Shown: positions 25,191 through 33,030 of the stretch, one piece after another
Layout of the letters: each line of letters opens with the position of its first letter
Numbering within the stretch: the first letter of the stretch is position 1
Origin: Oleiharenicola lentus
Lineage (GTDB): Bacteria; Verrucomicrobiota; Verrucomicrobiia; Opitutales; Opitutaceae
Assembly (NCBI RefSeq): GCF_004118375.1
Contig: NZ_SDHX01000001.1
Coordinates: 2,669,693-2,733,692 of the forward strand
Direction: 5' to 3'
DNA: 64,000 nucleotides
The notes under the pieces: model-generated
Told to the model about the DNA's origin: nothing
Database searches by the model: none
Seen by the model: the letters and a program-made list of their open reading frames with translations, nothing else
Translations under genes and position numbers: made by a program

Positions 25191-26548
25191 GCTGGAAACT
25201 CTGGTGAGGAATAGCGCTGGGCGCGCACCTCCGCCTGGGCCACGAACCGGGTGGCATAGCCTTCGACCAAGGCGAGATTCCGGCGAGATAGGTGGCTGAG
25301 CCAACCGTGGGCCATGAGCACAGGGATGGCGACCACCAGGCCGAGTTCGGTGGTCACGAGCGCCTCAGAGATGCCACCGGCCAGCCGACCGGCCTGGCCG
25401 GTTCCGAAAACCGAGATCAAATCGAATGTCCGCACCATGCCCGTAACAGTGCCAAGCAAACCCAGCAGCGGCGCCATGCCCGCCGCCATCGCCAGGAAAC
25501 CGAGTTTCGATTCATGCAGCTGCCGCTGTCGCAGGATGAAGGCGAAAAGATGCTCCTCCAGCACCTCCCGGCCGGAGTCCAGCCGGGCCATTCCCTCGGC
25601 CACCAATTCACGAGTCGCCGGTCGGAGCCCGCTGGCCCGCCGGGTGATTACTTCAGTCGGAGCGGCCGCCACCGCCGCAATCAGCGGTTCAAACCGCGAC
25701 GGTTCGTCCATTCTAAGCCCCCGAAGTTGCCCAGCCTTGAGGATGGTGAATACCAGTGCGCCCGCACCCAATGCGAGGATGGACAGGCCGACGACCCCAC
25801 CCTTTGCGACATGGGCAACCAGACTTCCGCGGGTCTGCTGCAATGATAATGCGCGCCCTCCGCTGGCATCCACCGGCCAGGCTCCCGCGCCCGCCAGCGT
25901 CTCCGCCGCCTCCTTCGCATCCCAGCCAGTGACCGCCACGCCCGCAGGGATGGGTGCCCCGGCCCGCTGCTGCAGGACTCCGGCCTGCCTGCCATCTGTG
26001 GTGACAAAGTATACCTGTCCGCCCAAGGCCCGGTAACGCACTCGTGCCAGCGAACCGTCATGCGGGAGGTAGGCTTCGGTCTCGGCGACCTCTCCGTCGA
26101 GCAGGGTTTGAAGGCGTGTCACTCCATTCCGCAGAGCGGCGACAATATCGGGCGTATCACTGACCGGCACGACGGCGCCTTCTCCGGGCCGAAGCGAAGA
26201 GACCAATTCCTTGGATAAAAGGTCTGACTGCACTTCGGCGTAGGCCTTTTGCTGACGCAATGCCTTGAGCTCAGCGTCCGCCGCTTCACGCCTATTGTCG
26301 AATTGGGCGGCGGATAATTCCCGCTCCCTGATCGACTCTTCGCGGGCCGCGATCAAACGCTCCAGCCGCTGCACCTCCGCGGCAAGCGGCCCCCGTTCCC
26401 GATCGATCTGCGCATGTAGGGCGGACAATTCCGCAACGGCCGCAGCCAGCCGGGCCTCGTAGTCAATGCGGGCTGCCGTTGGCTCATCGGCTGCGTGCGC
26501 AGCGGCCAGACCAAGGGCTCCCCCCAGAATAATCGCCCGAAGCCTCAT
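25187..26548 (-). CDS. ttpC: TtpC-like protein: periplasmic coiled coil fused to ExbB/TolQ domain
   Basis: This 453-residue protein has a signal peptide (MRLRAIILGGALGLAAAHA), a long helical periplasmic segment (residues about 25-125, likely coiled coil), a small beta domain, a membrane helix (GVVGLSILALGAGALVFTIL, near 250) and a C-terminal MotA/TolQ/ExbB domain with LAMAAGMAPLLGLLGTVTGM and ALVTTELGLVVAIPVLMAHG. This layout defines TtpC, the additional ExbB-like subunit of Vibrio TonB2 systems. The start at 26548 overlaps the preceding gene by four bases. The gene symbol is assigned by architecture and gene order, not by experiment. Confidence 0.88.
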   Translation of the reverse strand: MRLRAIILGGALGLAAAHAADEPTAARIDYEARLAAAVAELSALHAQIDRERGPLAAEVQRLERLIAAREESIRERELSAAQFDNRREAADAELKALRQQKAYAEVQSDLLSKELVSSLRPGEGAVVPVSDTPDIVAALRNGVTRLQTLLDGEVAETEAYLPHDGSLARVRYRALGGQVYFVTTDGRQAGVLQQRAGAPIPAGVAVTGWDAKEAAETLAGAGAWPVDASGGRALSLQQTRGSLVAHVAKGGVVGLSILALGAGALVFTILKAGQLRGLRMDEPSRFEPLIAAVAAAPTEVITRRASGLRPATRELVAEGMARLDSGREVLEEHLFAFILRQRQLHESKLGFLAMAAGMAPLLGLLGTVTGMVRTFDLISVFGTGQAGRLAGGISEALVTTELGLVVAIPVLMAHGWLSHLSRRNLALVEGYATRFVAQAEVRAQRYSSPEFPA

Positions 26549-27360
26549 GGCGTCGCCCCCTCCCCGCGCGGCCCCGGCACACGCACGAATTCCGGATCCC
26601 GCTCGCCGCGCTGCACTGCGATCAAACGATCCACGGCGTCGGCCGCTCCCGGCAAGAGCTGCCACTCCCAAGCCGCTCGTCCGGGTGCGCCAACAAAGGC
26701 GCGCCGCTTCGGACGGTCGAGCGCGTAGGCCCGGCTGAGGCCAAGATACACCACTTCCACCAGACAGGGGGCCGATTCACCCGCGAGGAGCAGCTTCTCC
26801 TCTCCTCCCACGATTTCCCGGTTGAACTGCAGGGCCCGGGCCAGGACGTTCACAGCAAACTGCAGTCGCTCGGCGGCAGGGCGTTGTTGCTCGCCGAGAC
26901 TCGTGAAGGCCTGAGTGAGGGACTCCCCAAGGCGCGGCGGCAGCCTCGGACTCAACCGCTGCAATTCCCCGACCGCGGCGAGGAGCGCCGTTTCTTCCGC
27001 CGCAAGCGCTTTCTGGAGACCAACGGCACTCTCTCTCAACTCCGCCAGCCCGCTTTCCGCGCGTGCTTGTTGCACCTCGAGCAGTTGCGTGCGGTTCTCG
27101 AGCTGCGCCGCCCGGGCCTCGAGGACCGGGGCCCACGAAAGCAACCAAGTCTTTTCTCGGGCCCACTCCGCCTCGGCCGCCACCATTTCGCTCCTGACCC
27201 TCACCCATGCCGCCGCCGCGGGCCGGACGGAGTCCAGACCGGTGTGGCCAGCCGGACTAGATTCCGCCGCTGAAATCGTCGTGACCAATCCCCAACCGAC
27301 ACTCCAAATCCAAAGGCGCTCGGCTGCCAACAGCAGCCTGTTTCCCCATCGATATTCCAT
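26545..27360 (-). CDS. DUF3450-like exported coiled-coil protein, first gene of the Ton operon
   Basis: This 271-residue protein starts at 27360 (MEYRWGNRLLLAAERLWIWS) with a hydrophobic leader ending ISAAES. The body is helical and rich in Ala/Glu/Leu (EARAAQLENRTQLLEVQQAR), then PRLPPRLGESLTQAFTSLGE and YLGLSRAYALDRPKRRAFVG, the arrangement of DUF3450 proteins that head TtpC-type Ton operons. Residues near the end (RLIAVQRGERDPEFVRVPGP) are also family-like. Longer starts (27507) are possible but give no signal. A minus-strand ATTACGG element lies 106 bases upstream. Confidence 0.82.
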   Translation of the reverse strand: MEYRWGNRLLLAAERLWIWSVGWGLVTTISAAESSPAGHTGLDSVRPAAAAWVRVRSEMVAAEAEWAREKTWLLSWAPVLEARAAQLENRTQLLEVQQARAESGLAELRESAVGLQKALAAEETALLAAVGELQRLSPRLPPRLGESLTQAFTSLGEQQRPAAERLQFAVNVLARALQFNREIVGGEEKLLLAGESAPCLVEVVYLGLSRAYALDRPKRRAFVGAPGRAAWEWQLLPGAADAVDRLIAVQRGERDPEFVRVPGPRGEGATP

Positions 27361-27667
27361 GAGGTAACGATGGATACGAGATTGATCGCCGGCGGGGATA
27401 CAGCGCCTCATCTGTAAAGCATAAACCCGGCTCGGCGCGCTACATTCAATCGCGACATTGCCGCACCGTAATACACTGCGCAGATCGGCCACGCGCCGCG
27501 TGGTCACTCTCGCCCTCCGTCAAGGCCCGCCTCCCCGCCGCCAGCTCGGCTGCATTACGGCAATACGTCAGTCGTTTCGCCAGTTCGGCTGGCGTGGATT
27601 GCCGTAAATCGTGCAACCCCTTCGGCCTCGGCCCGCCTGCCGTTTGTTCACCGCAGCGCAATTCCAA
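27361..27667. promoter_or_regulatory. Divergent control region between the Ton operon and the large hydrolase block
   Basis: This 307-base gap holds no gene. It contains ATTACGG elements facing each way: minus strand at 27466-27472 towards the Ton operon, and plus strand at 27554-27560 towards the GH43 gene. A nested inverted repeat (27555-27607) is listed separately. Both divergent transcripts probably start here. Confidence 0.5.
27555..27607. repeat. Nested inverted repeat with ATTACGG arms
   Basis: TTACGGCAAT at 27555-27564 pairs perfectly with ATTGCCGTAA at 27598-27607. Inside lies a second hairpin, CGCCAG-TTCGG-CTGGCG at 27579-27595. The outer arms are 43 bases apart centre to centre, about four helical turns, which would suit a dimeric or tetrameric regulator; alternatively the whole unit folds in the leader RNA of the GH43 gene. 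Confidence 0.5.
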
Positions 27668-29314
27668 GTGAAACTAATATCGATCACCTGCCTCTGCTTC
27701 GTCCTGACCTCGACCATCGACGCCTCCGTGACCCCGCCCCATGAGGCTCCGGCTACGTTTAACAACCCAATCCTGCCCGGCTTCCATCCAGACCCTTCGG
27801 TTTGCCGTGTGGGAGACACCTACTATCTGGTTACGTCCTCATTCGAATGGTTTCCCGGCGTGCCAGTCTATCGCTCCAAGGACCTGGTCAACTGGGAGCA
27901 AATCGGCCACGTGCTGGACCGACCCTCGCAGCTCGCGATGAAAGACGGAATGAAAGCCTCCCAAGGAATTTGGGCGCCCACCATCCGGTATCACGATGGG
28001 CTTTTCTACATGATCACCACCGCCCAGAACTCCGGCGGGAATTTCTACGTCACGGCCAGCGATCCGGCCGGCCCGTGGTCCGATCCCATCTGGCTGAAGG
28101 ACGCTCCGGGTATAGATCCTTCACTCTTCTGGGATGATGACGGCACCTGCTGGTATACCGGTGCCGGCTGGATCGAAGGCGGGCAACGCTGGCCCAACGA
28201 AAACCGCATCTATCTCCAGCAACTTGATACCGGGAAAGGCCGGCTCGTCGGCCCCCGCCTTAATCTCACCAGCGGTCACGCGGCCAACGCCCGCTGGACC
28301 GAGGGGCCCCACCTGTTCAAGCGCAACGGAAAATATGTTCTGCTCGTGGCCGAGGGCGGAACCGGACACCACCACGCCGTCACCATTCACCACGCCGACA
28401 AGATCACCGGGCCCTACGTGCCCGATCACGGCAATCCCGTCCTCACTCACCGCCACCTCGGCCTCGATGCACCTATCAGCACCACCGGCCACGCCGATCT
28501 CGTCGAAACCCAAAACGGCGAATGGTGGTCCGTCATGCTCGGCGTCCGCACCCGTCACCGCAACAACCTCCTCGGCCGCGAAACGTTTCTTACGCCCGTC
28601 GCATGGCAAGATCAGACCCTCGTCTACAATCCCGGCATCGGCCGCGTCCTCGAAAGTGACCGCCGCCCCGCCCTGGTGTGGTCCCCCGTGCCCTCCCCGA
28701 CCCCGCGAGACGAATTCGCCACGCCCAAACTTGGACTTCAGTGGAACTTTCTTCGCACCCCGTTCGAAACCTGGTGGAGCCTCGAAAAACAACCTGGCTC
28801 GCTCTCGCTCCAACTTCGCCCGCAATCGGTGACCAAGCCGGAGAACCCTTCGCTCGTGGCCCGTCGCATCCAGCACTTTCGTTTCCGTGCCGCAACCCGC
28901 CTGACCCTTTCCCCGGCCGCCCCATCAGAAACCGCGGGATTGGTCGCCATGCAGAACGACCGGTTCCATTACCGCCTGCTGCTCTGCCAGCACGATGGCC
29001 AAAACGTGATCTCCTTGCGGAAAATGGAGGCTGGGGTTGAGACCGAAGTCGCCTCGCATCCGTGGCCCTCACCCGAGGTAGTCCTTGCCCTTGAGGGCAA
29101 CATGCTCGCCTACACTTTCCTTGTCGGCTCCAGCCTAGAAGACCTTCGCCCCATTGGTCCCACGCAGGATGCCCGCGTTTGCGGCACCTCCCGCGCAGGC
29201 GGCTTCATCGGACCTTTTGTCGGCATGTATGCCAGCAGCGAAGGCCAGCCATCGACCAACACTGCGACGTTTGACTGGTTCGAATACCTGCCCGGTCCCG
29301 AGGCTTCTCCGTAA
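27668..29314 (+). CDS. Exported GH43 beta-xylosidase/arabinofuranosidase-like enzyme
   Basis: A GTG start at 27668 gives 548 residues and a canonical signal peptide (MKLISITCLCFVLTSTIDAS); a GTG at 27611 adds 19 residues without a better leader. The five-bladed propeller shows the GH43 catalytic triad: D42 (GFHPDPS, base), D150 (GIDPSLF, pKa modulator) and E212 (TEGPHLF, acid). The C-terminal 200 residues form a concanavalin-like beta-sandwich, as in GH43 enzymes with the C2 domain (subfamily 12-like). It would release xylose or arabinose. It heads a run of co-directional genes to 50068 and diverges from the Ton operon. Confidence 0.92.
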   Translation: MKLISITCLCFVLTSTIDASVTPPHEAPATFNNPILPGFHPDPSVCRVGDTYYLVTSSFEWFPGVPVYRSKDLVNWEQIGHVLDRPSQLAMKDGMKASQGIWAPTIRYHDGLFYMITTAQNSGGNFYVTASDPAGPWSDPIWLKDAPGIDPSLFWDDDGTCWYTGAGWIEGGQRWPNENRIYLQQLDTGKGRLVGPRLNLTSGHAANARWTEGPHLFKRNGKYVLLVAEGGTGHHHAVTIHHADKITGPYVPDHGNPVLTHRHLGLDAPISTTGHADLVETQNGEWWSVMLGVRTRHRNNLLGRETFLTPVAWQDQTLVYNPGIGRVLESDRRPALVWSPVPSPTPRDEFATPKLGLQWNFLRTPFETWWSLEKQPGSLSLQLRPQSVTKPENPSLVARRIQHFRFRAATRLTLSPAAPSETAGLVAMQNDRFHYRLLLCQHDGQNVISLRKMEAGVETEVASHPWPSPEVVLALEGNMLAYTFLVGSSLEDLRPIGPTQDARVCGTSRAGGFIGPFVGMYASSEGQPSTNTATFDWFEYLPGPEASP

Positions 29315-29334
29315 ACCAGCCAGTTATCCACACC

Positions 29335-30792
29335 ATGATGCTGCCCAAACTAACGTTGCCCGCGCTCCTGGTCTCCACGGCCCTCTGGACACAATCTTAC
29401 TCCAAGCCCAACGTTAACCCCGCCCCCTACCCCCTCGGCAATCCGGTCATCCGGCATCTATACACCGCCGATGCCGCCCCCAAGGTCATGCCTGATGGCC
29501 GGGTCTGGATGGTCACGTCGGTGGACCACGAGGACGGCGGCGGCTACGCCACCATGCATGCCGTGCGCGCTTTTTCCTCGGCCGACATGGTCCACTGGAC
29601 CGACCACGGAGAAATCCTCGGCCTGGCCGACTTGAACGAAACCCCTGGCGAGGACTGGGCCATCTGGGCACCCGATATCATCTACCGCCACGGCACCTAC
29701 TATCTTTATTTTCCCATGCGCAACCTGCGGGCCGACGGCACGATCGACCGCTATGTTGCCGTGGCCGAAAGCGACCGGATGGACCGCCGTTTCACCGTCA
29801 CCAACCCCCGCATGCGCGGTGTGCCCACCGCAGGTCTCGATCCTGCCGTCTTCGTGGACGACGATGGCACCGCCTACCTTTACTGGAATCAGAACTTCAT
29901 GGGCGTTCTCCGCAGCGACATGCGCGACGTCGAGGGCGCCGCCTTCAAGCTGGACGTTGGCGCGAAGAACTTCATGGAGGCCGCCTGGATGCACAAACGC
30001 AACGGGCGCTATTACTTCAGCTACCACACCAAATACGGCAACAAGCTCAACCCCGCCCATCCCGACGATCCAGCCCGCGCCAAATCCCACCTCGACTGGA
30101 GCTGGGGCGACTCGCCGCGCGGTCCACTGCAACATGGCGGCATTCTCAACCACGAACTCGGCGCGGGCGTGACGGGAGGCCCCGCACTTCCAGGCCGCAA
30201 CTACGTGCCATGGCGCCTCACGCAATCAAACCATGGCGGCATTGTAGAGTATCACGGTCAGGACTACCTGTTTTACCACACTTCCGCCCTCTCATCCTGG
30301 CGCCAGGATTCCTTCCAAGGCCCAGGAACCTGGACTCAGCGTTCGGTCTGCATCGATTACCTGCACTACGCGCCTGACGGCGCAGTTATGCCCGTCCAAC
30401 AAACCATCGGGGGCGTGAAACCGGTGAGAGTCAACCAGCCCTACGAAATTAAACTCGCATCCCCGACCGCACTGACCGGCAACCATGCCCAGCTCGGGAA
30501 GATCCCGCTCGGGACCGGCTATTACTACTTTGATGCCACCCTCCGGGCGCCAGCCGGCTTTTCCGGCAAACTCGAGATCCGCCTCGATCGCGTTGATGGT
30601 CCCCTCGTCGGCACCTGCCTGATCTCACCCGAGCTTCTGGCGAAGCGCTCGGGGCTCATCGACACGTTCATCCGCGACGCCAAACAGACCCGCGATGTCT
30701 TTCTGGTGCTGAGACCGGCGCCCGGCTTCAGCAGCGAAGGCGTTGCGCTCATCTCCCCGCGATTTTTCGCCGGCGCGCCGCTGCCGCGCTGA
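29335..30792 (+). CDS. Exported GH43 glycosidase with CBM6-like domain
   Basis: This 485-residue protein has a signal peptide and a GH43 propeller whose triad is D46 (YTADAAPK), D169 (GLDPAVF) and E215 (NFMEAAWMHKRNG). The C-terminal 130 residues (from about KIPLGTGYYYFDATLRAP) resemble a family 6 carbohydrate-binding module. Such enzymes usually remove arabinose, xylose or galactose side chains. It begins 20 bases after the preceding GH43 gene and differs from it in subfamily, so they likely act on different linkages. Two adjacent ATGs (29335, 29338) are possible starts. Confidence 0.9.
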   Translation: MMLPKLTLPALLVSTALWTQSYSKPNVNPAPYPLGNPVIRHLYTADAAPKVMPDGRVWMVTSVDHEDGGGYATMHAVRAFSSADMVHWTDHGEILGLADLNETPGEDWAIWAPDIIYRHGTYYLYFPMRNLRADGTIDRYVAVAESDRMDRRFTVTNPRMRGVPTAGLDPAVFVDDDGTAYLYWNQNFMGVLRSDMRDVEGAAFKLDVGAKNFMEAAWMHKRNGRYYFSYHTKYGNKLNPAHPDDPARAKSHLDWSWGDSPRGPLQHGGILNHELGAGVTGGPALPGRNYVPWRLTQSNHGGIVEYHGQDYLFYHTSALSSWRQDSFQGPGTWTQRSVCIDYLHYAPDGAVMPVQQTIGGVKPVRVNQPYEIKLASPTALTGNHAQLGKIPLGTGYYYFDATLRAPAGFSGKLEIRLDRVDGPLVGTCLISPELLAKRSGLIDTFIRDAKQTRDVFLVLRPAPGFSSEGVALISPRFFAGAPLPR

Positions 30793-30864
30793 TTCTCACA
30801 AGCGCACGAATTGCTCCGCATCATTCGCACCCAACCTCACGGATTCTTCGCCCCACAATCGGTC

Positions 30865-31434
30865 ATGAGAAACATCATCCCTCTGCTCCTCGCCTCCTTG
30901 CTGGCCGCATGCGCCGTCCGCGCCGACGAAAAATGGATCACCCTGTTCGACGGCACCGGCCTCGACGGCTGGGACCAACTCGGCAATGCAAACTGGAACA
31001 TCGCAGACGGGATCGTCCAAGCCACCGCGGGCAAGGGATTCCTCGTGACCAAGGAATCCTTCGTCGACTTTGAACTTCTCGTGGAGTTCTGGGTCGATGA
31101 ACCGGCCAACAGCGGCGTGTTCCTTCGTTGCGAGGACCGCCGGGTCGTTACCGACGCCAACGCCTACGAGGTGAACATATTCGACCGGCGCCCGGAGCCC
31201 CGCTACGGCACCGGCGCCATTGTCGGGGTCGCTGCCGTTGATCCCATGCCCAAGGCCGGCGGCCGCTGGAACACTTACGAGATCAGCGCGCGCGGCAATG
31301 TGCTCACGGTGACACTCAACGGCGTGCGCACCGTCGATGCCGTCCACGACACCAAACACGCTGCCGGCCCCATCGCGCTCCAATACGGATCCGGCCTCGT
31401 CAAATTCCGCCGCGTGCTCCTGCGCCGGCTTTGA
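30865..31434 (+). CDS. DUF1080 (3-keto-disaccharide hydrolase family) exported protein
   Basis: This 189-residue protein has a leader MRNIIPLLLASLLAACAVRA, which fits either a lipoprotein (LAAC) or a Sec signal cleaved after VRA. The mature domain starts EKWITLFDGTGLDGWDQ, the DUF1080 hallmark, and continues with DFELLVEFWVDEPANSGVFL and AYEVNIFD, a concanavalin-like jelly roll. DUF1080 proteins include 3-keto-glucoside hydrolases and glycan-binding proteins, so the biochemical role is open. A second DUF1080 protein is encoded at 61990. Confidence 0.88.
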   Translation: MRNIIPLLLASLLAACAVRADEKWITLFDGTGLDGWDQLGNANWNIADGIVQATAGKGFLVTKESFVDFELLVEFWVDEPANSGVFLRCEDRRVVTDANAYEVNIFDRRPEPRYGTGAIVGVAAVDPMPKAGGRWNTYEISARGNVLTVTLNGVRTVDAVHDTKHAAGPIALQYGSGLVKFRRVLLRRL

Positions 31435-31459
31435 ATCTTCCGCCGCTCCGGGCCGGCTG

Positions 31460-31466
31460 ATTACGG
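31460..31466 (+). promoter_or_regulatory. ATTACGG element upstream of the GH27 gene
   Basis: CTGATTACGGTCAAACC lies in the 92-base gap before the GH27 gene, 61 bases from its start and co-directional. It may mark an internal promoter within the long hydrolase block. Confidence 0.3.
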
Positions 31467-31526
31467 TCAAACCCTGAGGTCTTCGCCGCCGCGGATTTGT
31501 CAGTCACGCTGGGGACAGCTTTCCCC

Positions 31527-33008
31527 ATGTCTTGTCCCCACGTTCCTGTTATCCGGGCTCTTCTCGTCGCCCTTTGCGGGTTTTCACTAGGCGCCAGTCT
31601 TCCGCCGGCCAACCCCGCCCCCTTCGCGCCCCGCCCCTTCGCGAATTGGTCATCCACGCCGCCGCGCGGCTGGAACAGCTACGACGCCTATCACGCCGCC
31701 ATCACCGAAAAACAATTCAAGGCCGCCGTCGACGTCCTCGCCCAAAAACTCCTCCCCCACGGCTACGACTACGCCGTCCTCGACTACATGTGGTTCCACC
31801 CGGGACCTGCCGGATGGGACCCCGACAACCGCTGGCACACCTGGCAACCCAAGCAACAACGCGACTCCGCCACCGGCCTGCTCCTGCCTCAGCTCACCGT
31901 CGACGCACACGGCATCCCCCTGCCCGCGCTCAACCGCTTCCCCTCCGCCGCCCACGGCGTCGGCCTCAAAGCCCTCGCCGACTATACCCACGCCAAGGGA
32001 CTTAAGTTCGGCCTCCACATCATGCGCGGCATCCCCACGCAGGCCGTCGAAGCCAATCTTCCTGTGCGCGGCACGCCCTATCGCATGCAGGACATCGCTG
32101 AACCCGGCGACACCAGCTCCTTTCAAGGCGGCATCTTCACCGGCGTGAACGTCGATCACCCCGGCGCGCAAATCTACTACGAACAACTCTTCCAAATGTT
32201 CGCCGACTGGGGCGTCGATTTCATCAAAGCCGACGACATGCTCCGCCCCGCCTACCACGAGCGAGAAATCAGCATGATGCGGCGCGCCATCGACAAGACC
32301 GGACGGGCCATGGTCTTCAGCCTCTCTTATGGCGAAGTGTCGCCCAGCCGGGCCGCCCACCTCGTGGCCAACGCCAACATGTGGCGCGTATCCGCCGACT
32401 TTTGGGATCGCTGGGCGGACCTCCGCCGCAACTTCGACCTGCTCGACGCCTGGTCCCCCTTCATCGGCCGCGGCACCTGGCCCGACGCCGACATGATCCC
32501 GATCGGCAAACTCATGCTCACCGGCTGGGAATTCGCCGGCGCCGAAAATCTCAACCGCACCAAAGGCCGCAACGAACGCCACGACAACTTCACGCCCGCC
32601 GAACGCCAGACTCTCATGACCCTCTGGTGCATCGCCCGCAGCCCGCTGATGTGGGGCGGGGATCCGCTCACCTCCGATGAAGCAACCTACGCGTTGCTGA
32701 CCAACCCGGAAGTGCTTGCCGTCAACACCCACGGCGTCAGCCCGCGCCAAGTGGTCGGCAACAACCACAAGGATGACTCGCTCCGGGTCTGGGTCTCAGA
32801 CGTGCCCGACGCGGACGCCCGCTACGTCGCCCTCTTCAACCTGCGCGATGCGGATGCTGCGGTGACCTTTGATCTGATCGCCGAGGAAATGCGCGGCCCG
32901 TGGCGGGTTCGCAACCTGTGGACCCGTGCCGACGAAAATCCGGTCGAGGACCGGCTGACCCGCTTGCTGCCACCCCACGGCTCCGCCCTGTTCAAGCTCT
33001 CTCGCTGA
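31527..33008 (+). CDS. Exported GH27 alpha-galactosidase-like enzyme
   Basis: The start at 31527 gives 493 residues with leader MSCPHVPVIRALLVALCGFS. The TIM barrel opens with TPPRGWNSYDAY, the GH27 signature. The nucleophile is D236 in DFIKADDM and the acid/base is D291 in WRVSADFWD. MTLWCIARSPLMWGGDPL and a small C-terminal beta domain complete the family architecture. It should remove terminal alpha-galactose, or beta-arabinopyranose as some GH27 members do. It shares the hydrolase block with GH43 and sulfatase genes. Confidence 0.93.
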   Translation: MSCPHVPVIRALLVALCGFSLGASLPPANPAPFAPRPFANWSSTPPRGWNSYDAYHAAITEKQFKAAVDVLAQKLLPHGYDYAVLDYMWFHPGPAGWDPDNRWHTWQPKQQRDSATGLLLPQLTVDAHGIPLPALNRFPSAAHGVGLKALADYTHAKGLKFGLHIMRGIPTQAVEANLPVRGTPYRMQDIAEPGDTSSFQGGIFTGVNVDHPGAQIYYEQLFQMFADWGVDFIKADDMLRPAYHEREISMMRRAIDKTGRAMVFSLSYGEVSPSRAAHLVANANMWRVSADFWDRWADLRRNFDLLDAWSPFIGRGTWPDADMIPIGKLMLTGWEFAGAENLNRTKGRNERHDNFTPAERQTLMTLWCIARSPLMWGGDPLTSDEATYALLTNPEVLAVNTHGVSPRQVVGNNHKDDSLRVWVSDVPDADARYVALFNLRDADAAVTFDLIAEEMRGPWRVRNLWTRADENPVEDRLTRLLPPHGSALFKLSR

Positions 33009-33030
33009 AAGGCACCAACCGCCCCTTACC

